From Calliphora vicina (Eukaryota; Arthropoda; Insecta; Diptera; Calliphoridae): a stretch of 64,000 bases of DNA. The stretch covers positions 103,349,302 to 103,413,301 of the forward strand of contig NC_088783.1 in NCBI RefSeq assembly GCF_958450345.1. Reading direction: 5' to 3'. Shown piece by piece: positions 21,217 to 31,262 of this stretch; position 1 is the first letter of the stretch; the number at the start of each line of letters is the position of its first letter. The notes below the pieces were generated by a model. The model did not search any database, was not told where the DNA came from, and saw nothing but the letters and a program-made list of their open reading frames with translations. The position numbers were made by a program, and so were the translations under genes.

Positions 21217-21858
21217 ACAAGTAAGAGAGCTATATTCGGCTGTGCCGAATCCTTTATACCCTACACCAAATTATACTTCAAAATACAAATTTTAAATATT
21301 TTTAGGTACACTAAATTTTTTTTTTTTTACAAAGTTGTCTTTTTCATATTTTGGAAAAAAAAAATTTCGAATTATTTAAATTTTTTTTTTTTAAATTTTA
21401 AACAAATTTTTTGGTGTTTTTTTGGGTTAAAAAATATTCTTTCCGATTTTGACCTATTGTAGGTCTCACTTACTATGGTCTTAAATACGTCGTTGCAAAT
21501 ATCTATCATTAGATATCCGCATTGTATATATTAATGACTTAGTAATCCAGATACAGGTCAAAAATATGTCAAAAATCCAGGTTGTCCTAGTTTTTTCCAC
21601 ATATCTCAGCCATTTGTGGACCGATTTTGCAGATTTTAAATAGGAAACTTCTCGAATGCATGTCTGACAGAATTATTGAAGATTTGGATCGCGAAAATAT
21701 CTAGGGTCTTCAGAAAATTGATTTCAACAGACAGACGGACATGCCTTAATCGACTCCGCTATCTATAAGGATCCAGAATATATATAGGGTCGGATATTTA
21801 TATTGTGGAAATTACAAACGGAATGAAAAACCACCTTCTCACGAAGGTGAAGGGTATA
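21217..21858 (+). repeat. dispersed repeat family 1, copy A
   Basis: Starts ACAAGTAAGAGAGCTATATT with the hairpin TTCGGCTGTGCCGAA and ends CTTCTCACGAAGGTGAAGGG followed by TATA. The body carries CGATTTTGACCTATTGTAGG, CATTTGTGGACCGATTTTGC and CTCCGCTATCTATAAGGATC. It is non-coding and recurs at least six times in this window. Confidence 0.85.
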
Positions 21859-21859
21859 A

Positions 21860-22120
21860 AAAGAGCCACCCTACTGTATAGTTAATATTTGTAGTTTAAT
21901 TCTAACGAATTGAAGTCGTCTTAAATATAAATTTGTTTGCAAAGTGTTAAATGGATGTTGCTGGATGATAATTAAAATGGGTTTACTGTTAGATTTGATT
22001 TAAATACATTTTTTACATGTACTTTCTGTATCAATTTAGACGTTTTCCAAGAATATAAATTTTAATATTTTATTTGCATTTGTAAGTACGTAGTTAATAA
22101 ACAAAATCACTTCAAATAAA
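21860..22120. other. intergenic, upstream of second glycine-rich gene
   Basis: AT-rich; nothing recognised apart from the promoter that follows. Confidence 0.5.
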
Positions 22121-22123
22121 AGG

Positions 22124-22155
22124 TATAAATATAAACTTACATTGTTGTTTCAACA
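22124..22155 (+). promoter_or_regulatory. TATA box and likely start site of second glycine-rich gene
   Basis: TATAAATA at 22124-22131, Inr-like TCAACATT at about 22150, then 25-30 bp of 5' UTR to the ATG. Spacing matches the first gene. Confidence 0.65.
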
Positions 22156-22180
22156 TTAGTGTTGTTTTAACTTTTCCATA

Positions 22181-22613
22181 ATGAAATTCTACGCTTTGTT
22201 TATATTGATTTTGACTTTAATAGCTTTGACGTTAGGTAAGTGAAATTAATTATTGCAGTTAAGTGTTAATAGTGATTATTAATTGTTAATATTATGTGAT
22301 TAATTAATAATAGTAAACAATTAATTATTAACTATTTAAATTAGGACACGGTGCGGGTGATCATGAAGCTGGTAAAGCAGGTCAACCTGGGAAGCCTGGG
22401 TCATCAGACGGTTTAGGTGGTAATGGCAGTGATAGTGGAAATGATGGCGGTCATGGAGGTGATGGCGGCAATGGCTGTAATGGAGGAGGTGGTGGTGGTG
22501 GCAATGGCGGCAATGGTGGTGGTGGCGGCAATGGAGGTGGTGGGGGCGGCGGTAGCAACGGAGGAGGCGGTGGCAATGGAGGTGATGGTGGTAAATGTGT
22601 TGAATCTAACTAG
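22181..22613 (+). CDS. secreted glycine-rich peptide, 107 aa, two exons
   Basis: Exon 1 is 22181-22235, exon 2 is 22345-22613, and the 109-bp intron has GTAAGT and TTAG ends in phase 1. The signal peptide is MKFYALFILILTLIALTL. The mature part begins GHGAGDHEAGKAGQPGKPG, a collagen-like start, and then has Gly-rich stretches broken by Asn, Asp and Ser (NGGN and GGNGG patterns). It ends KCVESN. Two Cys are present, one in mid-sequence (GNGCNGG) and one near the C-terminus. An AATAAA signal lies at 22644-22649. It shares exon layout, phase and signal peptide with the gene at 17989. Function unknown; the ORF in another frame over exon 2 is a shadow. Confidence 0.88.
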
Positions 22614-22752
22614 ATTCTTATTATTAAATTTTCTCGTTAAACCAATAAAGTACTTATTTGAAAATAATTACTGAAGAATTTTGACGTTTTATGTATGACG
22701 TTTATGAAAAGTATCGTAGATTGTAAGGCTATTTAAGAAAAAAATCTATAGT

Positions 22753-23080
22753 TATACCCTACACCACCATAGTGGGGAGGGTATATTGGGTAAGTTCTAA
22801 TGTTTGTAACGTGCAACAATATTGTCCCTACCTTAAAGTATACCAATGTGCTCTTTCTGATTCGATTAAGCGATGTCCGTCCGTCCATGTAAACCTTGGA
22901 ATCGAACTACAGGTAGCAATTTCAAAGGTAATTCTACAAAATTTGCTTTTCTATTGCCCCAAGGACTAAGCCTATTGAATTTGGTTAGAACCGGTGCTTT
23001 ATTTCTCCTAGCCGGCATACGATTGCCCTATCAGAAATTAGTCAAGCTCTCATATAGTTTATTTATATACGTTTTATATA
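22753..23080 (-). repeat. dispersed repeat family 2, reversed partial copy
   Basis: Begins TATACCCTACACCACCATAG and carries CGATTAAGCGATGTCCGTCC, the reverse complement of the right half of the copy at 51790-52515. Confidence 0.8.
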
Positions 23081-23128
23081 AGCCTTAAGCTCTAACATTA
23101 ACAATAACAGTGCAAAAATGGAAATTAA

Positions 23129-23768
23129 CCCTTAAGAGTGCTTGGGGTCAAAATGACCCTAAGAGCCAGTTTCTGACTTCGTATTTAAATATGAATTATA
23201 TTTAAGTTCTATTTAAATGCGAAAATGAGTTTCTCAGTGCTTTTTTAAATGATACTTAAATGGCCGACGTTGGTCATTTAAATTCTATTTAAGTTTCATA
23301 AACTACCATATGTTTTTGACAGCTGACTTTTGTTGTTTGGTTTTTTTTTCACTCTATTGTAGTAAAAAAATAAAACAAACAACAGCGTCTTGCTAAAAAA
23401 GCGTCTTGCAAAAACTACAATTCCGATGCGGGGCAATTGGAGCTTCTTTTGTGCATTTTCCTACCAATAATTTTATTGTTTAATAAACTTTTATTTCTTA
23501 TTGGGCAAAATGTATCAATTTTTGTTTTGGTTGAACAGCTGTTTTAAGCAAAACTATCGATAAATTTTTGATATTTAGTAGTGCTACCATACTTTTATCT
23601 TATTTAAATAAGACAAATTATGTAGCACTGAAAAACTCAAACTGTATTTAAATACAACTCAATTTTAAGTTAAAATTAACTAAATACGTATTTAAATAAC
23701 AAGTCAAAAACTGGGCATAAGATTTCGAAATCACGAAAAATAGTAATTTTGACCCCAAGTGCACTTAA
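23129..23768. mobile_element. inverted-repeat element enclosing a second one
   Basis: Outer ends TTAAGAGTGCTTGGGGTCAA and, read inward from the right, TTAAGTGCACTTGGGGTCAA. An inner element at 23165-23717 has ends GCCAGTTTCTGACTT / GCCCAGTTTTTGACTT, followed by ATTTAAATA boxes, with TAAGA on both sides. This is a nested MITE pair. The outer target is uncertain (TTAA is possible). Confidence 0.7.
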
Positions 23769-23769
23769 T

Positions 23770-24030
23770 ATCAAAAATTATAATTCTATCGATTTAAGGA
23801 CATTTCAGTCTATATTAGTTTCACATTTTGTTATGATATCTTTATCAGTTAAAATTTTACATTAATACAAATTTTATATTTATTTTCATGTAAAATATAT
23901 GGTGATTATATTTTTTTTAGTTTTAATGGTAAATGACGTCCCAAAAATGTATAAAATTCTTTAATTTTACCAATATAACAATCTTCAAGTTCTAAGTTTT
24001 TCACCAATATCAAATACTTATATAAAAAGC
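23770..24030. other. no gene recognised
   Basis: AT-rich spacer without ORF or recognised repeat. Confidence 0.5.
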
Positions 24031-24034
24031 CTTT

Positions 24035-24720
24035 ATTTACTCAGCAGAAGTTCCACAAGCACTGCCTCTTTTGAAAAATGTGTACATTTTTTCATATATT
24101 GTGGACTATTTTTATTTAAAATTCAGCTCATTCGGATTATATTTGGCGATTTCATAACAATATCTCCAATTGTTCCAGCGATACCGAATTATTTAAAAAA
24201 AGGAATCTAAACCACTGTTATGCGGTAAAGTAAACATTCCTTGATGTAAATTTCGGTATTTATAGAGCCGTTTGTAACAAATGTTTAGCTTCTTTTGCCG
24301 CAACAGCATATTGCCTGCTATGCCAAGAACTTTTTGGGAACATTTTCTGCTTTTGGGTCCTAAACTTTTCTACAACATTCCTTCAGACATCAGCAACATA
24401 CAAATATTATATTTTTGTATAAAATTTGACTGCAATTTCCGTGCTCTGTCTTTGGCCTCTAAATATTTTTGAGCCTTGCATGTTTTTAAACCTGCATTGG
24501 CTTTAACTTTTCGTACGAAATAGTTCGAGTACTGAGCTAACCGGACTGCTTTCCTACCAGATGTGTTGGGAGCTCTTTTCTATTTATTGACTTTTATTGG
24601 AATCAGTTTGACGGCATACCTTTGATTGTTTGGCGAACTTTTTGTAGTTCCAAGTTGGGTTTTGTTGAAATTATTTAAAAATTTTAGTACGCACTTTTTT
24701 CTCGTCACTCATTTTAATCT
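24035..24720 (-). pseudogene. mariner-like (maT / DD37D type) transposase pseudogene
   Basis: The minus strand starts MSDEKKVRTKIFK and continues QQNPTWNYKKFAKQSKVCRQ, the helix-turn-helix of maT-like elements. Later fragments read YVADV, then VEKFRTQKQKMFPKS, and EIYIKEC, all in the expected order with many stops and deletions. A 55-bp piece near 24150-24205 (TTTCATAACAATATCTCCAA) recurs near 35570. Confidence 0.7.
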
Positions 24721-24795
24721 GATTAACAACAAATGAATATAATTGACATTAAATATAATAACTAACATGCTGTACAAAGGTAACTTGATCAAAAA

Positions 24796-25355
24796 ACAAG
24801 TAAGAGAGTTATATTCGTCTATATATCCTTGACCAAATTATACTTCAAAGGTGTTTTTATATTTTTTGGAAAAAAAATTTCGAATTGTTTTTTTTAAATT
24901 TTTTTTTTATTTTTTAATTTTAAATTTTTTTTTTAATATTTAGCGAAAAAAAACCTTTTTTGGTGAAAAAAAATTCGGGTTAAAAAATATTTTGTCCGAT
25001 TTTGACCCATTGTAGGTTCAACTTACAACTATAAGTCGTTGCAAAGGTCTTTGAAATATGTATCTATCATTAGATAACCATATTGTCTAAATTAATGACT
25101 TAGTAATCCAGATATAGGTCAAAAATAGGTAAAAAATCGAGCCGGAAGAATTCCGGAGATATTGATGTATGAATCGTGTATGTAAGTTATTTGGGGGCTT
25201 CGGAAAGTTGATTTCAACAGACATACAGACTCCGCTATCTATAAGGATCCAGAATATATATACTTTGTAAGGTCGGAAAATTATATTGTGGAAATTACAA
25301 ACGGAAATGACAAACTTATACATATATAACCTTCTCGCGAAGGTTAAGGGTATAA
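24796..25355 (+). repeat. dispersed repeat family 1, copy B
   Basis: ACAAGTAAGAGAGTTATATT to CTTCTCGCGAAGGTTAAGGG TATA. It is more diverged than copy A; the leading hairpin is damaged. Confidence 0.82.
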
Positions 25356-25443
25356 TAAAATTATACTTGGATTAAAAGTTTTAATGAAAAACTTATGTTA
25401 ATGTTTTTCGATCTCAGACCTTAACGCTTTTGATTAAAATGCT

Positions 25444-25691
25444 CAAGGCGAATCTATAGAAGGTGACGACAGAAGAACAGCTGATTATTTTTTTTATTCA
25501 GTTGTTTAGACAAGTGAACTGTCAATTCACTTGTGTTTGTTGTGGCGAAAAATACAACAAACCCAAAAGCAAAAACAACCACAGGCAACTTTGACAGTTC
25601 ACTTATCTTTTTACAAAAACAAAGTACCTGTTGTTTTTGTATATGTTGTATTTGTTGTAGTTCTGTCGTCACCTTCTATAAATTCGCCTTG
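25444..25691. mobile_element. MITE with CAAGGCG ends and perfect 8-bp TSD
   Basis: 248-bp element with inverted ends CAAGGCGAATCTATAGAAGG / CAAGGCGAATTTATAGAAGG. Perfect target duplication AAAATGCT at 25436-25443 and 25692-25699. An 8-bp target suggests hAT or P class. It is a relative of the pair at 27285-27882. Confidence 0.9.
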
Positions 25692-25699
25692 AAAATGCT

Positions 25700-26070
25700 A
25701 TGTAAAATAATAATAGCATGAATAATGTCATTTTAGATTTTTTGCTCTAATTAGGGTACCAAAGCTGGGTCAAAAATGATCTTTGCTAAATAATTCAGAA
25801 CATATTGGGGCATACAAAACAGCCTCTAATGTCTTGACAGCAGCTAAGTATATGATTAGACAAATTTAGCATTAAGTTTAAAATTACATGAAAGATTTTT
25901 TAATTTTAAAATTATTTTTCTTTGAAAATATTTGCTAAAATTTTATCTTTTTTATATTTTGTGTATAACTAAAAATTAATTAAGTATTAAGTTTATAAAC
26001 TACTGTGCAACTCGCCGGACATTTCTTCAATTCGAAATTTTTCGTACGACTTTCTGAATGAATAACAGGT
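25700..26070. other. no gene recognised
   Basis: AT-rich spacer without recognised content. Confidence 0.5.
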
Positions 26071-26079
26071 TTTTAGATA

Positions 26080-26190
26080 AAGATTATTTTATTTTTCCAC
26101 ATAGTCCCCTTTGAGCCCAATATACTTTGTCCAACGTTTCTCCACATGATTTCATCGTTGGAGTCAAATCTCTTTCCGCCGAGCCATTTG
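26080..26190 (-). pseudogene. mariner transposase C-terminal fragment
   Basis: The minus strand reads KWLGGKRFDSND and then WRNVGQSILGSKGTMW, the typical C-terminal end of a mariner transposase, with a small deletion between. The adjacent 26191-26355 is GC-richer but unrecognised. Confidence 0.55.
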
Positions 26191-26356
26191 GAAACTAGAA
26201 ATAGCAAGGAGCAATTCCTAGTCTAACAAATGGATTCTTGCCATGGAAACTGCACATGTGTGCACCCTTGTCTATCGTGAGCAAAAGTGGCACCCATCTT
26301 GCGGAAATCTTTTTACCATTGAAATTGATGGTACAGAGTTCTCATTATATTTATTA

Positions 26357-27034
26357 AGGTAGGATCACACGATTGCCGCAATGCACCAATTTAATACAAT
26401 TTTTATTGTGCTGAATTGGGGCCCAATAAAGAAATTGTCCCAATCAAATTCTCTGCAGTCACATGATTGCTTCATTTTATATAAATTTGATTGTCGTAAA
26501 TTGGCGCAAAGCGATTTAGTGGCAATAATTGTCGCATTTCAGTCACGATTGTTCTAGTTTACGGCAACTCAGAGAAACAGCTGTTGTGCTAGATTTTAAA
26601 TTTTGTATTGTTTACATAAATGTAAAAACAATCTATTTTTGAAAAAAATATTTGTTAAATAAAAAAAGAAAATTGCGTCGGCCTTAATTATCGTATAAAA
26701 AAATTAATAAAGAAATGTTAAAAGATGTATGTGGGTCAAAGAGTGGCTCACAAAAAGAATATTTCTTTTACAAAAATGAATATTGGCGCTAATTGTCTTC
26801 TTTGATTGCCGCACTAGAACACAATAAATATTGTTGTATTTTTAACTTTTTTATTGGTGCATGTTGCATATCAAGCATTCACATGATTGCCGCACCAGTG
26901 TTGCATTTGATTGGGCCAAATAAGCACAATATTGTTGTGGTTTGACATATGAGCCAATGAGTTGTGAAATCACACGATTGACGTATAAAATAGACCAATA
27001 ATTGGTGCATTGCGGCAATCGTGTGATCCTACCT
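26357..27034. mobile_element. PIF/Harbinger-type MITE, TSD TTA
   Basis: 678-bp element. The inverted ends begin AGGTAGGATCACACGATTGC and continue CGCAATGCACCAAT. TTA flanks both sides (26354-26356, 27035-27037). Internal variants of CACATGATTGC and ATTGCCGCA repeat, as expected for transposase-binding subterminal boxes. The 86-codon ORF inside is a shadow. Confidence 0.88.
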
Positions 27035-27259
27035 TTAGTCTTGGTTTTTTGTGATGGTTTTTTCTGCAAAAAATAATGCTTAATGAGCACACGAAATTCA
27101 CCTTTTTCCATTTTCTTCTCAAGTCACGGGCACAGATATATACAGATTTATCAAAACTGACATTTATAAAAGTGGTGTATCAGCTTTTCTTGATTTAACA
27201 CCATCGAAGAAAAAAGATAGCAATACATTTTACATACATATTTGCTATTCCTTTCTTAC

Positions 27260-27912
27260 CATGGTGTTAAATGTGTGATGCCACCAAGGCGAATTTATAC
27301 AAGGTAGAGTCAGTCAAACAGCTGATAAATTTGTTTTCGCTTTTTGGTTCTAACCAAGGCGAATTTATACAAGGTGGAGTCAGTCAAACAGCTGATAATT
27401 TTTTTTTTTCGCTTTTTGGTTCTAACAACTGTCAAAGCTTGTTTTTATATTTAAATATCTACATATTCTAAGCTTATTAACAAAATGTTTTTTGTTTACA
27501 TAAATAAGTAAAGCCCTAACTATTGAATTATCTACATTATATTAAGATTAAATACTTATTTGTTTAATTTTTCATTTTGGTTTTTTGACATTTGTTAAGA
27601 CCAATCGTTGTTTTTGTAGAACTGACACCACCTTGTATGAATTCGCCTTGGTTCTAACAGTTGTCAAAGCTTGTTTTTATATTGAAATATCTACATATTC
27701 TAATTGTATTAACAAAATATTTATTTTTTACATAAATAAGTAAAGCCCACACTATACAATTATCTACACTACATTAAGTTTTAATACATATTTGTTTAAT
27801 TTTTCATTTTTGTTTTTTGACATTTGTTAAGACCAATTGTTGTATTTGTAGAACTGATAGCACCTTGTATGAATTCGCCTTGGATGCCACTTTGATACAT
27901 TTTAACACCGTG
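27260..27912. repeat. small host hairpin split by the CAAGGCG element
   Basis: GGTGTTAAATGT left of the insertion and ACATTTTAACACC right of it are inverted partners. Without the insertion they would form a hairpin with a 15-16 base loop containing GATGCCAC. Confidence 0.5.
27285..27882. mobile_element. CAAGGCG MITE carrying a second copy of itself
   Basis: Outer element: CAAGGCG at 27285 to CGCCTTG at 27882, with perfect 8-bp flanks GATGCCAC (27277-27284, 27883-27890). Inside lies a complete second copy, 27355-27650 (296 bp), with its own perfect 8-bp flanks GTTCTAAC (27347-27354, 27651-27658). Removing the inner copy and one flank leaves an outer element of about 294 bp, the same size. Both share CAAGGCGAATTTATACAAGG ends and an AACTGTCAAAGCTTG-type body. 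Non-coding. Confidence 0.93.
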
Positions 27913-27915
27913 ACG

Positions 27916-28313
27916 TATCTGTTCATAATCTGTAGTCAAGGGGTAGTCTGCTATCAATGGCTGTCAAACACAAACTAAATGACGCTGCTTGTTCAAATTT
28001 TGACAGAAATAACCTGTTGACAGGTGCAGTATTCAGTTAAGAGGCGGGATATTCAAAAAAGTCACGGACTTACTGACCCGACTTACTGATTTTATTTAAA
28101 TATATTTGAAAGATATAAATTTTTTCCATTCTGATGCAACCATGGAACATGTCAATGTGTATGAAATTTCTAATTTTAAATTAAATTAATTAAATATTTA
28201 TTATTTGTAGAAATTATATGTTAATTTATACTATATTTTCTAAATTTACTAAATATGTACTAACAAAAATTAAAACTTAACAATTTTTAAAAATACACAT
28301 GTTATTGTATATT
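27916..28313. other. 3' flank of third glycine-rich gene
   Basis: AT-rich; no ORF or repeat was recognised. The end nearest 28313 is the 3' UTR of the minus-strand gene; no AATAAA close to the stop is visible. Confidence 0.45.
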
Positions 28314-28625
28314 TTAGGGACAGGGAGGCATCCATGAAGGACGTACACAATCGGGCCCCTTTGCACCACCTGGTCCACCAGGACCATTTCCATGACCACC
28401 ACCACCGCCTCCGCCACCTCCTCCTCCACCACCACGTTCACAATTACAACCGCGACCACCACCGCCTCCGCCGCCACCACCTCCTCCACCAGGCAAAGGC
28501 GAAGCTGAAAAGTAAAAAATAAGTTATATTCTATTTAAAATTAAATTACTCGTATAGTACAAACCTTTAATGAATGCCAATAAGGCACACAAATATGTCA
28601 GCAACAATAAATACTTCATCTTCAT
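28314..28625 (-). CDS. secreted glycine-rich peptide with four cysteines, 83 aa, two exons
   Basis: Exon 1 is 28625-28565, exon 2 is 28504-28314, and the 60-bp intron is GTTTGT...TTTTCAG, phase 1. The signal peptide is MKMKYLLLLTYLCALLAFIK, followed by ASPLPG. Twelve Gly come next, then RGCNCERG, thirteen Gly, HGNGPGGPGGAKG and the tail PDCVRPSWMPPCP. The mature protein has four Cys, two as CNC between the Gly blocks and two in the tail. Exon layout and intron phase equal those of the genes at 17989 and 22181, but the signal peptide differs, so it is a more distant relative or a convergent member. Two in-frame ATGs occur; the second would give 81 aa. Function unknown. Confidence 0.87.
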
Positions 28626-28649
28626 TTTGTCAAGTAATTGTAATTACTG

Positions 28650-28683
28650 AATTGATTCTGTTAATCAGCTTGTGTTTTTTATA
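28650..28683 (-). promoter_or_regulatory. TATA box of third glycine-rich gene
   Basis: TATAAAAA on the minus strand at 28683-28676, about 50 bp before the ATG, with a TCAGTA Inr-like site near 28650-28645. Confidence 0.6.
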
Positions 28684-28689
28684 GTTTTG

Positions 28690-28955
28690 CAAAATATCTG
28701 TTTAGCATTTTAAATAAATTTTTATACGAAAACAGAATTTACATTTGTAAACAAACTGATAAGGAAAATCCTAAATATTTGGAATCACCTTTTCAATAGA
28801 ATTTTTACTGCTACTTATTAAACGGGTGGTTTTTTATTAGCACGCGTTTAAAAGGCAGCTGAAAATTTTCGAATAAATAAAAATATTTACTCTATAACAA
28901 CTGATTAATATGTGGGTTTTCCAACACATGTACTAAATATAATTATATACATATT
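28690..28955. other. upstream flank, no feature recognised
   Basis: AT-rich sequence between the minus-strand promoter and repeat family 1. Confidence 0.45.
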
Positions 28956-29574
28956 TTTATACCCTTCACCTTCGTGAGAAGGGTATATATAAGTTTGTCA
29001 TTCCGTTTGTACAATTCCACAATACAATTTTACGACCCTATAAAGTATATATATTCTGGATCCTTATAGATAGCGGAGTCGATTAAGCCATGTCCGCCTG
29101 TCTGTCTTTCCGAAGCCCCCAAATAACTTACATCCACGATTCATACATCAATATTTCCGGAACTCTACCGCCTCGGTTGCTATTTAAAATCGGTCCACAA
29201 ATGGCTGAGATATAAGGAAAAAACCAGGACAACCTCGATTTTTGACCTATATCTGGATTACTATGTCATTAATATAGACAATATGGATATCTAATGATAG
29301 ATATTTCAAAGATCTTTGCAACGACGTATATCCTACTACAATGGGTCAAAATCGGAAACAAAAATTTTAACCCGAATTTTTTTTCACCAAAGTTTTTTTA
29401 TAAAAAATTTAAAAAAAAACAATTCGAAAAAATGATTTTTCCAAAGAATGAAACAACTTTAAAAAAAAATAAATTTTGTTTACCTATAAATATTTAAAAT
29501 TTTTATTTTGAAGTATAATTTGGTGAATGGTATATAAGATTCGGCACAGCCGAATATAACTCTCTTACTTGTTT
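28956..29574 (-). repeat. dispersed repeat family 1, copy C
   Basis: Full-length reversed copy: TATACCCTTCACCTTCGTGA to TTCGGCACAGCCGAATATAA and CTCTTACTTGT. ORFs inside are not conserved among copies. Confidence 0.87.
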
Positions 29575-29757
29575 AGATATATTTTGTATGGAACCGTAAA
29601 AATGTATACATTTTTCCAATACGTATTTTCTTCGTTACATTATTACTTCATCAATTGAGAAACACAATAGAATTTAAAATTTTATTGTTAGCTAAACGAA
29701 ATGGAAAACAAAATGATTAACTGTATGTCTGGAACATAGTATCGAGGTAGTCGTGTT

Positions 29758-29885
29758 TTTATACCCTACACCACAATAGTTGGGAGGGTATTATGCGTTA
29801 TTGCTGATGTTAGTAACGCCCAAAAATATTAGTCTCAAAATATACGATCGCCTCAGAATCACTTTCATTCAGTCCAAACAAATCT
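29758..29885 (-). repeat. dispersed repeat family 2, reversed fragment
   Basis: TTATACCCTACACCACAATA followed by TTGGGAGGGTAT and AACGCCCAAAAATATTAGTC, the right end of family 2. Confidence 0.75.
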
Positions 29886-30452
29886 TGTGCGCAAATTACT
29901 GGGCGCAATTTTTAAGATATTTAGATCAAATTCGGCAAAAACTTTTTTGACTTTTTTTCAAAATGGTTCATTTTTTTGTTTCTCGAAAGAAAGCTTAGGT
30001 ATTTTCCTTGAAGGCGTATTTGGTTGCTTAGTGGGATGGCAATTGGATATCTATCAAAATAAATGTTTTGTAACTCAAGACATACAATTTTTGCCTTTTT
30101 TTGTTTGGCAAATTCTATCGTTTTCAGAATGGGCAACTTTTTTATATTTTTGTTGTTGCTCAGTTACAAAACATTTATTTTGATATATATCACACTCGTC
30201 TTCCACAAAGCGACGAAAATGCTCTTAAATGAATAGACCTAATCTTTCTTTAGAGCAAAAAAAAATTAGAAAAGGGTCCATTTTAAAAAAATGAAAAAAA
30301 GTTTTTGATTTTACCAAAAAAAAAAAATAAAAAATTGTATATCTTGAGTTAGAAAACATTTATTTTGATATATATCGCACTCGCATCCCACTAAGCTACC
30401 AAAAACCTCTTAAAGGAATGGACCGATGCTTTCTTTTGAGCAAACAAATAAC
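29885..30452. repeat. family-3 units in opposing orientation
   Basis: Unit text (ACAAAACATTTATTTTGATA then TATATCaCACTCGxxTCCCACTAAGC) appears forward near 30165 and 30355 and reversed near 30000-30085, forming a local inverted arrangement. The 98-codon ORF here matches an ORF at 36883-37176 only because both are translations of this repeat. Confidence 0.7.
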
Positions 30453-30454
30453 AC

Positions 30455-31262
30455 TATACAACAAAATCAAATTTTTTCCAAAATTACAAGGTCCGACCAA
30501 CAAATTTTGATAGAGGAGACAACAAAAAAAGACACGTGTATCGGCGTTTTGAAAGTTTACATCTGAATTTTATTTGAAGGTTTTAAAGTTTCCCAACTCT
30601 GGCAGATTGTTATGTTAATCGGCATAAGAAACCATGTGATCCTTACATTTTAGGTATAAAATGTGTTCAGAAAATTTATGTAAAATGTTACGGAGAACAT
30701 TTTTGTCCTTTTAAAGAAGAGCAAAAAACACCATTAAAACAGGGCTTTAAAGGGTTAAAATGTTTCGCAAAAATATTATCCGTGAAATTTTATTATAAGT
30801 CCCTTAATACAACAAAACGGATAATTCAACAAGAAAGTCAGAAATAAGACACAACAAAAGAGAGCCTAGTGTTAATTTCGCATTTATTAAGAATTTTATT
30901 TAGCAAAAATTTAGCATGAAAAGAAAATTTTCAAATTTAACTAAAAATCACCAATATCTTTATTATTTTACCTCCGATAGCAAATTTGGATAGAAAGTAT
31001 TCATTAATTACATTTTGTTAGCTCTGTTTTAATGTTGTTTTTTGCTCTTTTTTAAAAGAAGGACAAAAAAGGCCCATGCTTTGAGGATTTAAAGGGTTAA
31101 CATATTCTACAAAAATGTTCTCCGTAACATTTTACATAAATTTTCTGAACACATTTTATATGTAAACTTTCAAAACGCCGATACACGTGTCTATTTTTTT
31201 TCTTCTATCAAAATTTATTGTTCGGATCTTGTAATTTTTTTCGTGTTGTACAGTATAATTAC
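30455..31262. mobile_element. foldback-type element with long inverted arms
   Basis: The arms (about 30455-30790 and 31020-31262) share, in opposite orientation, TGTACAACA-like ends, ATTACAAGGTCCGACCAA-type, ACACGTGTATCGGCGTTTTG, AAAATGTGTTCAGAAAATTT and ATGTTACGGAGAACATTTTT. The left arm is longer. A single third arm lies at 51395-51535. The element sits inside a family-3 copy, whose tail resumes at 31265 (TTTCAAAAGTTGGTTCACTT). Confidence 0.75.

Noticed and set aside
22417..22674. 85-codon Val/Met/Ala-rich ORF
   Set aside because: It is another frame of the glycine-rich exon of the gene at 22181-22613; the spliced frame with signal peptide explains the sequence better.
28277..28522. His-rich and Val-rich ORFs over the Gly exon
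   Set aside because: They are other-frame and opposite-strand shadows of the minus-strand glycine-rich gene.
29887..30183. 98-codon ORF resembling another ORF at 36883-37176
   Set aside because: Both are translations of the family-3 repeat unit. Similarity follows from the DNA repeat; poly-Phe/Lys composition and lack of any domain argue against a protein.
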